Assembly: GCA_905373665.1 (NCBI GenBank)
Contig: CAJPTV010000049.1
Span: 1 to 15,964, forward strand
DNA length: 15,964 nucleotides
Direction: 5' to 3'
From: Bacteroidia bacterium
GTDB lineage: Bacteria; Bacteroidota; Bacteroidia; Bacteroidales; CAJPTX01
Shown in pieces: positions 7,693-14,733 of the stretch. The translations under genes and the position numbers were made by a program. The first letter of the stretch is position 1. Every line of letters starts with the position of its first letter. The notes under the pieces were generated by a model. The model made no database searches and was not told where the DNA came from. It saw only the letters and a list, made by a program, of their open reading frames with translations.

Positions 7693-8607
7693 CTATTCTG
7701 CACGTTCACCGGGCTTAAGTTCTGTGAGTTCGATTTCGAAGATAACGGGGGTGTAGGGAGGGACAATCCCCGTGGAGCTGCCCTCTGCGCCGAAGGCTAC
7801 CCCCGAGGGGAGGATAAAGAGCGAATGCTCGCCCTCGCGCATCATCCGAACGGCACGTTCTATCCCGTCGATTACTTGCCACTTTTGCCCAAGGACGAAC
7901 TGGAAAGACTCTTTCCGCTTCTTGGTTGAGTCAAAGAACTCGCCGTCGAGGAAACGCCCCTCGAACTCGATGGTGAGCGTGTCGCCATTCCGCGGATAGT
8001 CGCCGCTCCCTGCGCGTTTCTGGAGGTAAAAGAGGCTATCTACGGCGTGTGGGTTCATCCGTTCTTTGGCGATATATTGGGCAAGGAGGACGCGCTCGTA
8101 AGCGCTGAAGTCTTCGATCCAGTGCACGAAAGCCTCTTTGTCACGAGCGTAGGAAAAGGAGTCTTGGAGGGCAAGCACCTTGACATCGATGCGCATTGCT
8201 GGCGCAGAGTCTAGGAAGTGCGGTAGGGTGGTCTGTAGCGTCTCTTCAAAGAAACGGCGTGGGTTGAGGTAGAAATTCGCACTGTCGCCCTCGGCAAGAA
8301 GGGTAAAGCACGCATCGATAGAGCCTTCGTAGGGCGAGGGTTCTATCTGGAAACGGCGCAAGCCTGTAAAGAAGGTCGAGTCCCCAAGGGTCGCATAGCG
8401 TAACTGGAGCGTCACGTAGTCTCCAAGTGAGGCACGGCGCGTACCTTCGCCAATGGTTGCAAGACGGTAATAGGTGTCGTCTATCAACTGCGTATACCCT
8501 TCAAGATAACCCTCTGGCGCACGTTTGCACCCTTGTTGTGCCGACAGTAACAGCACACCCGCCACAACGCCTAATACCCGCTGGGTATATCGTAATACCT
8601 TTCTCAT
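7693..8607 (-). CDS. FKBP-type peptidyl-prolyl isomerase lipoprotein, first gene of the operon
   Basis: A 304-residue predicted lipoprotein. The signal is MRKVLRYTQR followed by a hydrophobic stretch and C27 in LLLSAQQGCKR; the residue at -3 is Gln, so the lipobox is not canonical. Residues 205-296 are a clear FKBP domain that keeps most ligand-pocket positions of human FKBP12: F225-D226 (EFFDS), FQF, V245-I246 (QVIDG), FG in VAFGAEG, and the IVPPYTPVIFEIEL end. Ile replaces the usual pocket Trp. The N-terminal half (about 60-150) has a weaker FKBP-like pattern. The likely role is prolyl isomerisation in folding of envelope proteins. The ATG at 8607 has GAAAGGA about 12 bases upstream and a TAnnTTTG element just before that. 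The next gene starts 7 bases after its stop. Confidence 0.88.
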   Translation of the reverse strand: MRKVLRYTQRVLGVVAGVLLLSAQQGCKRAPEGYLEGYTQLIDDTYYRLATIGEGTRRASLGDYVTLQLRYATLGDSTFFTGLRRFQIEPSPYEGSIDACFTLLAEGDSANFYLNPRRFFEETLQTTLPHFLDSAPAMRIDVKVLALQDSFSYARDKEAFVHWIEDFSAYERVLLAQYIAKERMNPHAVDSLFYLQKRAGSGDYPRNGDTLTIEFEGRFLDGEFFDSTKKRKESFQFVLGQKWQVIDGIERAVRMMREGEHSLFILPSGVAFGAEGSSTGIVPPYTPVIFEIELTELKPGERAE

Positions 8608-8625
8608 ACCGCTTTTATCCTTTCA

Positions 8626-8633
8626 CAAATGTA
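8626..8633 (-). promoter_or_regulatory. Possible -7 element TACATTTG before the FKBP-sbcDC operon
   Basis: TACATTTG on the minus strand fits the Bacteroidetes -7 consensus TAnnTTTG exactly. No good -33 TTTG is seen at the usual distance, and the start of transcription would fall close to the GAAAGGA ribosome-binding site, giving a very short leader. It is the best candidate in the divergent region shared with ddl. Confidence 0.35.
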
Positions 8634-8719
8634 ACGGATTTTGCAGATCTAGGATATACCCCGTGTGCGTGTAACTTATTTTCTCTTGCGATGATAGGTC
8701 GGATCTCCGTCGAGCGTTT

Positions 8720-8727
8720 TAACTTTG
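8720..8727 (+). promoter_or_regulatory. -7 promoter element TAACTTTG before ddl
   Basis: TAACTTTG fits TAnnTTTG exactly. Transcription would start about 7 bases downstream, near 8734, leaving a leader of about 20 bases before the ATG at 8755. It overlaps the TTG at 8725 that would open a longer ddl frame, which argues against that upstream start. No clear -33 element is seen. Confidence 0.5.
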
Positions 8728-8754
8728 CTGCGTAAAAATAGAAGCTATCCAATC

Positions 8755-9735
8755 ATGATCCGAAACGGGAATAACGTTGCCATCCTCGCTGGAGGTACAT
8801 CGCAAGAACGTGTCATTTCGCTCCTGAGCGCCGAGCAGTTACAGAAGTGGCTCACGGGCACCCCATATACTCCTTACATTATTGACATACAGGGCTCTAG
8901 TTGGACGTATACCCTTCCCGACGGACGCTGTGTACAGGTCGATAAGAATACCTTTTCGCTCCCCCTGCCTGAGGGGACGTTGCCGCTTGATTTGGCGTTT
9001 ATCTCTACGCACGGCACACCAGGCGAGAACGGGCTTTTGCAGGGCTATCTAGAGCTGATGCACATTCCCTTTTCGTCGGGGAACACCTTCACCCAAGCGG
9101 TCTCTTTCCATAAGAGTGCCTGCAAGCGCTTTTTACAGGGGGTAGTGCCCCTTCTCCCCTCACTCGACATTCACTGTTTTGAGGAGCTTGACCTAGAGGC
9201 TATACGGCGCGAGATTGGTTTCCCCCTCTTCGTGAAACCCAATGACAATGGGAGTAGCGTCGGGGTGAAAAAGGTGCGTAATGGTAACGAACTGCACCAA
9301 GCGGTGCACGAGACGTTAGAAATCTCGTCTGACGTGATGCTCGAGCGCTTCTGTCCTGGCATTGAGCTTTCGTGTGGGATGGTAAAGATCGGCAACCGAG
9401 TGACTACGTTCCCCGTAGCCGAGATTGTCTCCCCGTCAGAGTTCTTTGACTTTAAGACGAAGTATGACGGCTCGTCGCAAGAGATTGTGCCTGCGAGGAT
9501 TCCCCTCCCGATGTCTAATCTGGTACAACAATACACCGCTGCAGCATACGAGCGCCTTGGGTGTCGTGGGATGGCGCGGGCAGACTTTATCCTTCACGAC
9601 GGCACGCCCTACTTCTTGGAAATCAACACCTGTCCTGGGCTTACTGCAGAGAGCATCGTACCCAAACAGGTGCGTGCCTTAGGGCGTGAGATGTCGGATG
9701 TCTTGGTAGAGATCCTTGACGCGATGCGGCGCTAG
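8755..9735 (+). CDS. ddl: D-alanine-D-alanine ligase
   Basis: A 326-residue ATP-grasp ligase that makes the D-Ala-D-Ala dipeptide for peptidoglycan precursors in the cytoplasm. Landmarks: GGTSQERVISL at 13-23 with E18 (E15 of Escherichia coli DdlB); STHGTPGENGLLQG; VKPNDNGSSVGVKKV with S167 (S150); FDFKTKY with K236-Y237 (K215-Y216); and LEINTCPGLT with metal ligands E289 and N291. The Tyr after Lys is the form linked to D-Ala rather than D-Lac as second substrate, so D-Ala-D-Ala termini, and no intrinsic vancomycin-type ligase, are expected. The ATG at 8755 is preferred over the in-frame TTG at 8725, which lies in the promoter element. It is transcribed away from the FKBP-sbcDC operon and ends 21 bases from a convergent gene with no terminator between. 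Confidence 0.96.
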   Translation: MIRNGNNVAILAGGTSQERVISLLSAEQLQKWLTGTPYTPYIIDIQGSSWTYTLPDGRCVQVDKNTFSLPLPEGTLPLDLAFISTHGTPGENGLLQGYLELMHIPFSSGNTFTQAVSFHKSACKRFLQGVVPLLPSLDIHCFEELDLEAIRREIGFPLFVKPNDNGSSVGVKKVRNGNELHQAVHETLEISSDVMLERFCPGIELSCGMVKIGNRVTTFPVAEIVSPSEFFDFKTKYDGSSQEIVPARIPLPMSNLVQQYTAAAYERLGCRGMARADFILHDGTPYFLEINTCPGLTAESIVPKQVRALGREMSDVLVEILDAMRR

Positions 9736-9756
9736 TACGGGACTGAAGGCGCGCCC

Positions 9757-11373
9757 TTAGAGAACCTCTTCTTTCCACTCCCCTACGTTGCGCGTCTTTT
9801 CGTCGAAACTAACCCCTACGAGGTGAAGGGGACGCCCTTCGGGAGATACCGCACGGAAATATTCCCGATCCTTAATCTGGTCGATGGCATCCTGTGCTGT
9901 TCCCTGCGTATTGACCTTGAACTCGAAGATGTAGACGTGCTTGCGGGTTATGACGAGCATATCGATTCGCCCCGTGGCACAAACGACCTCGGCTTGCGCA
10001 TGGATACCTAAGAGACGGAAAACAGCATAGAGTACCGACTGGTAGTACTGTTCGCGCAACGGACGCCCTTCCTCGCTACTGGGGATGTTGCCGTAGATAA
10101 TCCCTGCCAAGATTACTGAGATTTGCTCCATAGCCCCTGCAAGGTCGCCATCATGGAGCGTATTATAGAGCTTCAAAACCGTGGAACGGATACTGTTGCG
10201 CCTAATATTCACGTAGAGGGGCAATAGCTCCTGCAAGAAGCCGAAGCGTACCTCCTCATTGGGGTAGCCCAGTCGATAAAGCCCAGCCTCGGGTAGATAG
10301 TCTTTGATAGTCAGATACCCTGACTGGAAAAGGAGCGGGATGAGAGAATCGTCGTCATTATAGCGGAAGTCCTGTATGTCACTCGCGTCGAGCAATAGCT
10401 CGGACTCTAACTCAGGCATAAAGACCTGTGTACGCTTCAAATAGTTTACCAGATAGGAGGGCGTCGCACTTTCAAACCAGAAGTAGTTGTACCTCTTATC
10501 AGCTAGCACGCGTAGTAAGCTGAAGGGGTTATAAACTCGCTCCTCCTTGCTAGAGAAACAATAGCCGTCGTACATCTTTCTGAGCTTCCCCCGCGTTTGC
10601 TCGACGGTCATCTGATTTGCCTCGGCAAGTTGTTCTATTTCGGGGGCAAAGAGGTCGAGTTCCGTCTCGGTAAAGCCGCAGATAGCCGTATATTCCTCTT
10701 GTAAGGTGATATCAATGAGGTTATTTACGCCGCTAAAGAGGTTCGTTTTGCTAAACTTGGTAATCCCTGTGAGGAAGGCAAACCGAATGTAGCGGTCGCA
10801 TTGCTTGAGCACCTCGTAGAAGGCTTTGAGGAGAGAGCGGTTAGCTTCGTTGAGAGCCTCGTCATTTACCGTTTCTAGGAGAGGCTTGTCGTACTCGTCG
10901 ATGAGGATGACGACCTGCTTTTGGGTCGTCTGGTAAATCATTTTGATGATATAGATGAAGCGATCGTCGGGGGCATTGTATTTATTTTCGATATCGTACT
11001 GCCTCTCTAAGAAGTCTAATTGCAAGCTTAGGCGTTCTTGTAATGGTTTACCCGTGAGGTAATCCTTTGCATTAAAATCAAAGTAAAGCACAGGGGATAC
11101 TTCCCACGGCTCTCTGTTCTGTCGGCGCGCGATAGCCTCTTCTGCCTGTTCGATATAGAGCCCCTTGAAGAGTTCCTTTTTCCCCTCGAAGTAGGCGCGT
11201 AGGGTGGATAGGAAGAGGCTCTTGCCAAAGCGATGAGGGCGGCTCAAGAAGAAGTCCTTGTAGCGCGTAACGAGCTGTGCGAGGTACTGCGTCTTGTCTA
11301 CGTAGAAGTAGTTCTTACGTCGTAGGTCTTCAAAGTCTTGGAAATAGAGGGGAAGGTCACGTAGTGTATCCAT
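9757..11373 (-). CDS. AAA-ATPase-like/DUF1703 protein with PD-(D/E)XK domain
   Basis: A 538-residue member of the AAA-ATPase-like plus DUF1703 family, frequent and multicopy in Bacteroidetes and of unknown role. The N terminus is typical (FEDLRRKNYFYVDKTQYLAQL), followed by the P-loop RPHRFGKS at 45-52 and Walker B VVILIDEYD at 154-162. The middle region (TGITKFSKTNLFSGVNNLIDIT, MYDGYCF) is also family-typical. The C terminus has a PD-(D/E)XK nuclease-like core with D471 in GRIDML and E484/K486 in FEFK, followed by AIDQIKDREY. The ATG at 11373 is chosen; the frame is open further to a TTG at 11418, but that adds residues not found at the start of family members. No Shine-Dalgarno site is seen. 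It lies downstream of the terminator of the RRM gene, so it should have its own promoter between 11374 and 11456. It converges with ddl. Nuclease activity is not established. Confidence 0.87.
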   Translation of the reverse strand: MDTLRDLPLYFQDFEDLRRKNYFYVDKTQYLAQLVTRYKDFFLSRPHRFGKSLFLSTLRAYFEGKKELFKGLYIEQAEEAIARRQNREPWEVSPVLYFDFNAKDYLTGKPLQERLSLQLDFLERQYDIENKYNAPDDRFIYIIKMIYQTTQKQVVILIDEYDKPLLETVNDEALNEANRSLLKAFYEVLKQCDRYIRFAFLTGITKFSKTNLFSGVNNLIDITLQEEYTAICGFTETELDLFAPEIEQLAEANQMTVEQTRGKLRKMYDGYCFSSKEERVYNPFSLLRVLADKRYNYFWFESATPSYLVNYLKRTQVFMPELESELLLDASDIQDFRYNDDDSLIPLLFQSGYLTIKDYLPEAGLYRLGYPNEEVRFGFLQELLPLYVNIRRNSIRSTVLKLYNTLHDGDLAGAMEQISVILAGIIYGNIPSSEEGRPLREQYYQSVLYAVFRLLGIHAQAEVVCATGRIDMLVITRKHVYIFEFKVNTQGTAQDAIDQIKDREYFRAVSPEGRPLHLVGVSFDEKTRNVGEWKEEVL

Positions 11374-11456
11374 GCGGCGCGTCGTTTGGTTGGTACGAAG
11401 GTAAGAAAAATCGACCAAGAGCGTTACACTGTGCGTAGGGCAGGCTGGTGAAGTAC

Positions 11457-11496
11457 AAAAAAGAAACGGAGCTGATGCCTAAGCATCAACTCCGTT
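11457..11496 (-). terminator. Intrinsic terminator after the RRM gene
   Basis: On the minus strand, a long stem (11465-11471 pairing with 11490-11496, then a C-A mismatch and a further 6 pairs around a CTTAGG-type loop) is followed by TTTCTTTTTTG (A-rich 11457-11466 on the plus strand). It begins about 50 bases past the stop of the RNA-binding protein gene. It separates that gene from the DUF1703 gene downstream. Confidence 0.87.
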
Positions 11497-11548
11497 GAAT
11501 ATTCCCTTGACAAGGAGCTTGCACAAGGAAAATTGAGAGTCTGGCTGA

Positions 11549-11833
11549 CTAGCGGTCGCCGTACCCTCCGCGATGCCCACCTTCGCGAGGTGCGCGTTCC
11601 TGTGCCACGTTGACAACTATCGAGCGACCCATCACATCCGAACCGTTGAGTTCGTTGATGGCACGTTGCGCTGCCTGATCATCGGGCATCTCTACGAAGC
11701 CGTAACCCTTGCTACGTCCCGTGATCCGATCCTTGATAATACGGGCATTCTGCACTTCGCCATAGTTAGAAAACAAAGCGCTTAGTTCGTCTTCTTGGTA
11801 ACGATACGGAAGACTTCCAACAAAAATGTTCAT
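11549..11833 (-). CDS. Small RRM-type RNA-binding protein
   Basis: A 94-residue protein that is essentially one RNA recognition motif plus a short tail. RNP2 is IFVGSL at 3-8 and RNP1 is KGYGFVEM at 42-49, both with the aromatic residues that stack on RNA bases. The last 14 residues (APREGGHRGGYGDR) form a small Gly/Arg-rich tail like those of Bacteroidetes and cyanobacterial RRM proteins. The likely role is binding single-stranded RNA in post-transcriptional control, targets unknown. The ATG at 11833 begins right at the RRM. The frame remains open to 11869, but that extension runs into the probable -7 element, so it is not used. It is a single gene with its own promoter and terminator, divergent from yggS. 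Confidence 0.93.
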   Translation of the reverse strand: MNIFVGSLPYRYQEDELSALFSNYGEVQNARIIKDRITGRSKGYGFVEMPDDQAAQRAINELNGSDVMGRSIVVNVAQERAPREGGHRGGYGDR

Positions 11834-11866
11834 CTCACAAATAGAACTGTTAATCATACAACGTCC

Positions 11867-11874
11867 CAAATGTA
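11867..11874 (-). promoter_or_regulatory. -7 promoter element TACATTTG before the RRM gene
   Basis: TACATTTG on the minus strand is an exact TAnnTTTG match, placed so that transcription would start about 25-30 bases before the ATG at 11833. The surrounding 11834-12052 stretch is A+T-rich and holds only the two divergent promoters as far as I can see. Confidence 0.5.
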
Positions 11875-12025
11875 CGATATCATTTTGAAACAGCGTGTGT
11901 GTGGCGGGAAATATCTAGTCAAGAAACGGTGTACGAGCTGCTATTTTCTTTACTACAAACAGATTACGAAATATTGACGTGTGAAAAAGTTTTTCCTTTG
12001 CGGGGCTCTTTACACCTAATAGCGC

Positions 12026-12033
12026 TACTTTTG
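12026..12033 (+). promoter_or_regulatory. -7 promoter element TACTTTTG before yggS
   Basis: TACTTTTG is an exact TAnnTTTG match, with a start of transcription expected near 12040, 13 bases before the ATG at 12053. A TTTG at 11997-12000 could be the -33 element but is 25 bases away, slightly farther than usual. A small perfect inverted repeat (GAAAAA-G-TTTTTC, 11983-11995) lies just upstream. Confidence 0.5.
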
Positions 12034-12052
12034 CCGTAGTAACCAATCGTCT

Positions 12053-12724
12053 ATGCCAATGACCATTGCTGAAGCGCTCGGGGCACTCCATGATGAAATC
12101 CCTATGGGGGTTACCCTTCTTGCTGTATCAAAGACCCACCCTGTGGAGGCTGTCCGTGAGGCTTATGATGCCGGACAGCGAGCCTTTGGAGAAAACAAAG
12201 TGCAGGAACTCATTGCTAAAGCAGCCCAACTCCCTGCCGACATCGAGTGGCATCTTATCGGGCATTTGCAGACCAACAAGGTGCGGAGCGTCCTGCCGCA
12301 CGTCGCCCTTATCCATTCGGTTGATTCGCTGAAGCTGTTAGAGGTGATCGAGAACGAGAGTGCAAAGCTGGGGCGTGTAACGAGGGTGTTGCTACAGGTG
12401 CATATCGCCCAAGAGGATACTAAGTTTGGCTTTAGACCCGAAGAGGTCGAGACATGGGGCGAAACGCAGCCTTGGACGAAATACCCTCACGTTGAAATTG
12501 CGGGACTGATGGGGATGGCCTCTAATACTGATGATGAGGTGCAGGTGCGCCGAGAGTTTCATTCGCTCAAAGTGCTTTTTGATACGATGAAGACGCGCCT
12601 ACGTTCCGAGAGCTTCCGGGTACTCTCGATGGGGATGTCGGGCGACTATCCGTTGGCCATCGCCGAGGGATCTACGCTTGTGCGCGTGGGGAGTCGCATC
12701 TTTGGGGCGCGGAGCTATGCCTAG
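12053..12724 (+). CDS. yggS: YggS/PLPBP family pyridoxal phosphate homeostasis protein
   Basis: A 223-residue single-domain PLP-binding protein of the alanine-racemase-fold YggS family. It has no known enzymatic activity and helps balance cellular PLP and amino acid pools. K27 in AVSKTH is the expected PLP Schiff-base lysine. Other family motifs are FGENKVQE (45-52), WHLIGHLQTNK (66-76), HSVDS (88-92), GLMGM, LSMGMSGDY and the C-terminal VRVGSRIFG that binds the phosphate. The length is normal. The start could be either ATG of MPM (12053 or 12059). It stands first in a plus-strand group with rfbA, 27 bases downstream. Confidence 0.94.
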   Translation: MPMTIAEALGALHDEIPMGVTLLAVSKTHPVEAVREAYDAGQRAFGENKVQELIAKAAQLPADIEWHLIGHLQTNKVRSVLPHVALIHSVDSLKLLEVIENESAKLGRVTRVLLQVHIAQEDTKFGFRPEEVETWGETQPWTKYPHVEIAGLMGMASNTDDEVQVRREFHSLKVLFDTMKTRLRSESFRVLSMGMSGDYPLAIAEGSTLVRVGSRIFGARSYA

Positions 12725-12751
12725 TCCCCTAACCTTAGAAAGCGAAGTGTG

Positions 12752-13624
12752 ATGAAAGGTATTATTCTTGCTGGGGGGAGCGGTTCGCGACTCTACCCAA
12801 TCACGCATGCGGTGAGCAAGCAGCTGCTCCCTATCTATGATAAGCCGATGGTTTACTATTCCCTCTCGGTGCTTATGCTGGCAGGGATACGCGATATACT
12901 GCTGATTTCCACCCCGACAGATCTGCCCCTCTTCGAGCGTCTTTTGGGCGACGGAAGTGCCTTTGGTATTCACCTTACCTACGCCGAACAGCCGCGCCCT
13001 GAGGGGATTGCCCAAGCTTTCATCATCGGGCGCGACTTTGTGGGGCAAGACAGCGTCGCTCTTATCCTTGGCGATAATCTCTTTTACGGACAGGGCTTCT
13101 CTGCCCTACTCCAACAAGCACGGGTGCGGATTGAGGAGGGGCTTGCGACCATCTTTGGCTATTTGGTCTCCGAACCCGAACGTTATGGCGTAGCGGAGTT
13201 TGACGAAGCGGGGAATGTGATCGCCATTGAGGAGAAGCCGCGCATCCCTAAGAGTCCGTATGCGGTGGTGGGGCTCTATTTTTACCCTAACTCTGTGCTC
13301 GATATTGCGGCGGGGATTACCCCTTCGGCACGCGGCGAGTTGGAGATTACGGCCGTGAACCAAGTCTATGTTGAGCGTGGGGAGATGCGCCTTGTTAAAT
13401 TCGGACGAGGGTTCTCGTGGTTGGATACGGGTACGCATGACTCGCTACTCGATGCCTCTTCGTTCATCTGTGCGACGCAGCGCCGTCAGGGGCTCATGGT
13501 GGCGTGTTTGGAAGAAATAGCCTACGTTTGGGGATGGATCTCACGCACGGAGCTCCTCCACCGTGCCGAGCAGATGTCGAACAATGCCTACGGTGCTTAT
13601 TTACGCCAATTGTTAGAGAAGTAA
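12752..13624 (+). CDS. rfbA: Glucose-1-phosphate thymidylyltransferase (RmlA/RfbA)
   Basis: A 290-residue nucleotidyltransferase making dTDP-glucose from glucose-1-phosphate and dTTP, the first step of dTDP-L-rhamnose synthesis. The N-terminal signature GGSGSRLYP (8-16) with R13 and K23 binds the nucleotide. LILGDN at 104-109 supplies the metal-binding D108, EEKP and the VVGLYFY segment bind sugar phosphate, and DTGTHDSLLDAS is the conserved C-terminal motif. Full length for the family. The ATG at 12752 is used; the GTG one codon earlier adds nothing. Only a weak ribosome-binding site is visible. The stop TAA shares its last base with the rfbB start, implying translational coupling. Confidence 0.96.
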   Translation: MKGIILAGGSGSRLYPITHAVSKQLLPIYDKPMVYYSLSVLMLAGIRDILLISTPTDLPLFERLLGDGSAFGIHLTYAEQPRPEGIAQAFIIGRDFVGQDSVALILGDNLFYGQGFSALLQQARVRIEEGLATIFGYLVSEPERYGVAEFDEAGNVIAIEEKPRIPKSPYAVVGLYFYPNSVLDIAAGITPSARGELEITAVNQVYVERGEMRLVKFGRGFSWLDTGTHDSLLDASSFICATQRRQGLMVACLEEIAYVWGWISRTELLHRAEQMSNNAYGAYLRQLLEK

Positions 13625-14622
13625 TGGAAACGGTTTTTATTACGGGTGGGGCAGGCTTTATTGGCTCTAACCTCCTGCTTTATCTTGTGCCACGTCACCC
13701 CGACACCTGCTTTGTTAACCTCGATAAGCTCACGTATGCCGCAAACTTGGGCTATCTAGAGGCAATAGCCCATGCTCCTAACTATCGTTTTGAACAGGTT
13801 GATATCTGTGACCTTGAGGCGCTTCGCAGGCTCTTTGGACAGTATCAGCCCCAGGGGGTGATTCATCTAGCGGCTGAGAGCCACGTTGATCGTTCTATCG
13901 AGTCGCCCTTTGCTTTCGTAGAGACCAATGTCATGGGGACGCTGAACCTCTTGCAGTGTGCTAAAGAGGCGTGGAACGGCGCTACGGATGGGCATCGCTT
14001 TTACCATATCTCCACAGACGAGGTCTATGGGGCTCTCTCTTTAGATGGCACGCCGTTTCGCGAGACTGACCGTTATGACCCCCATTCGCCCTACTCGGCA
14101 AGTAAGGCGAGCAGTGACCATTTCGTGCATGCATATTCCGACACTTACGGGCTGCCAGTGGTGATCTCCCATTGTTCTAACAACTACGGACCGCGGCAGT
14201 ATGGTGAGAAGCTTATCCCGCTGGTGATAGACCGTATTGTTCACTCGCAGCCCATCCCCGTGTACGGTACAGGGGAAAACATCCGCGACTGGCTCTTTGT
14301 TGAAGATCACGTTCGCGCAATAGAGGCGATTTACCTACGAGGAAAAGACAGAGAGGTGTATAATATTGGAGGGGAACATGAAACAACAAATATAGCCCTT
14401 GTAAAGCGCCTTGTGGGGCTTGTAGACGAACGCCTTGGACGCGCCGAAGGGACGAGCCTCTCGCTTATCCAGTTTGTGGCAGACCGTTTAGGTCATGATT
14501 TTCGCTATGCGATAGACGCGACGAAGCTTCGTACTTCGCTGGGTTGGACGCCGCTTACCTCCTTTGATGAGGGGCTGCGCCTGACGGTGGATTGGTATTT
14601 GGAGCTAAGTACAAAGAAGTGA
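13624..14622 (+). CDS. rfbB: dTDP-glucose 4,6-dehydratase (RmlB/RfbB)
   Basis: A 332-residue extended short-chain dehydrogenase that converts dTDP-glucose to dTDP-4-keto-6-deoxyglucose, the second step of dTDP-L-rhamnose synthesis. GGAGFIG at 8-14 is the NAD-binding loop. STDEVYG at 130-136 holds the dehydratase residues D132 and E133, and Y157/K161 (YSASK) is the YxxxK catalytic pair. HLAAESHVDRSI and NNYGPRQYGEKLIP are further RmlB signatures. The frame opens 40 codons earlier inside rfbA, but the ATG at 13624 gives the normal N terminus and overlaps the rfbA stop as TAATG. rfbC and rfbD do not follow; the next gene is convergent gdhA. Confidence 0.96.
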   Translation: METVFITGGAGFIGSNLLLYLVPRHPDTCFVNLDKLTYAANLGYLEAIAHAPNYRFEQVDICDLEALRRLFGQYQPQGVIHLAAESHVDRSIESPFAFVETNVMGTLNLLQCAKEAWNGATDGHRFYHISTDEVYGALSLDGTPFRETDRYDPHSPYSASKASSDHFVHAYSDTYGLPVVISHCSNNYGPRQYGEKLIPLVIDRIVHSQPIPVYGTGENIRDWLFVEDHVRAIEAIYLRGKDREVYNIGGEHETTNIALVKRLVGLVDERLGRAEGTSLSLIQFVADRLGHDFRYAIDATKLRTSLGWTPLTSFDEGLRLTVDWYLELSTKK

Positions 14623-14665
14623 GAGCTTCGCCCTCCTTGGCGCTCGTTGTGAGGCTTTTCTATAC

Positions 14666-14703
14666 AAAAAGACAGGGCGTCTGAGGTCACCCCCAGACGC
14701 CCT
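14666..14703 (-). terminator. Intrinsic terminator of gdhA, possibly shared with rfbB
   Basis: A perfect 10-bp stem, 14674-14683 pairing with 14694-14703 (AGGGCGTCTG/CAGACGCCCT), with a 10-base loop. On the minus strand it is followed by GTCTTTTTG (A run at 14666-14670), a good terminator 30 bases past the gdhA stop. On the plus strand the trailing TTCGTGTTTCT is a poorer T tract, but the same hairpin may also stop rfbB transcription. Confidence 0.85.
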
Positions 14704-14733
14704 TCGTGTTTCTAACAAGTAGAAATGAGAGCC

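Noticed and set aside
11795..11977. 60-codon plus-strand open frame between the RRM gene and yggS
   Set aside because: Starts antisense to the RRM gene and crosses both promoter regions; composition simply follows the A+T-rich intergenic DNA.
11983..11995. Inverted repeat GAAAAA-G-TTTTTC upstream of yggS
   Set aside because: Too short and A/T-simple to claim as an operator; noted only in the promoter entry.
13504..13623. Longer N terminus for RfbB inside rfbA
   Set aside because: The Rossmann signature should be within the first 15 residues; the ATG at 13624 places it at 8-14.
14623..14660. Possible hairpin with GGCTTTTC just after rfbB as a separate plus-strand terminator
   Set aside because: The stem needs a 3-base bulge and the T run is short and distant; the perfect stem at 14674-14703 is a better candidate.
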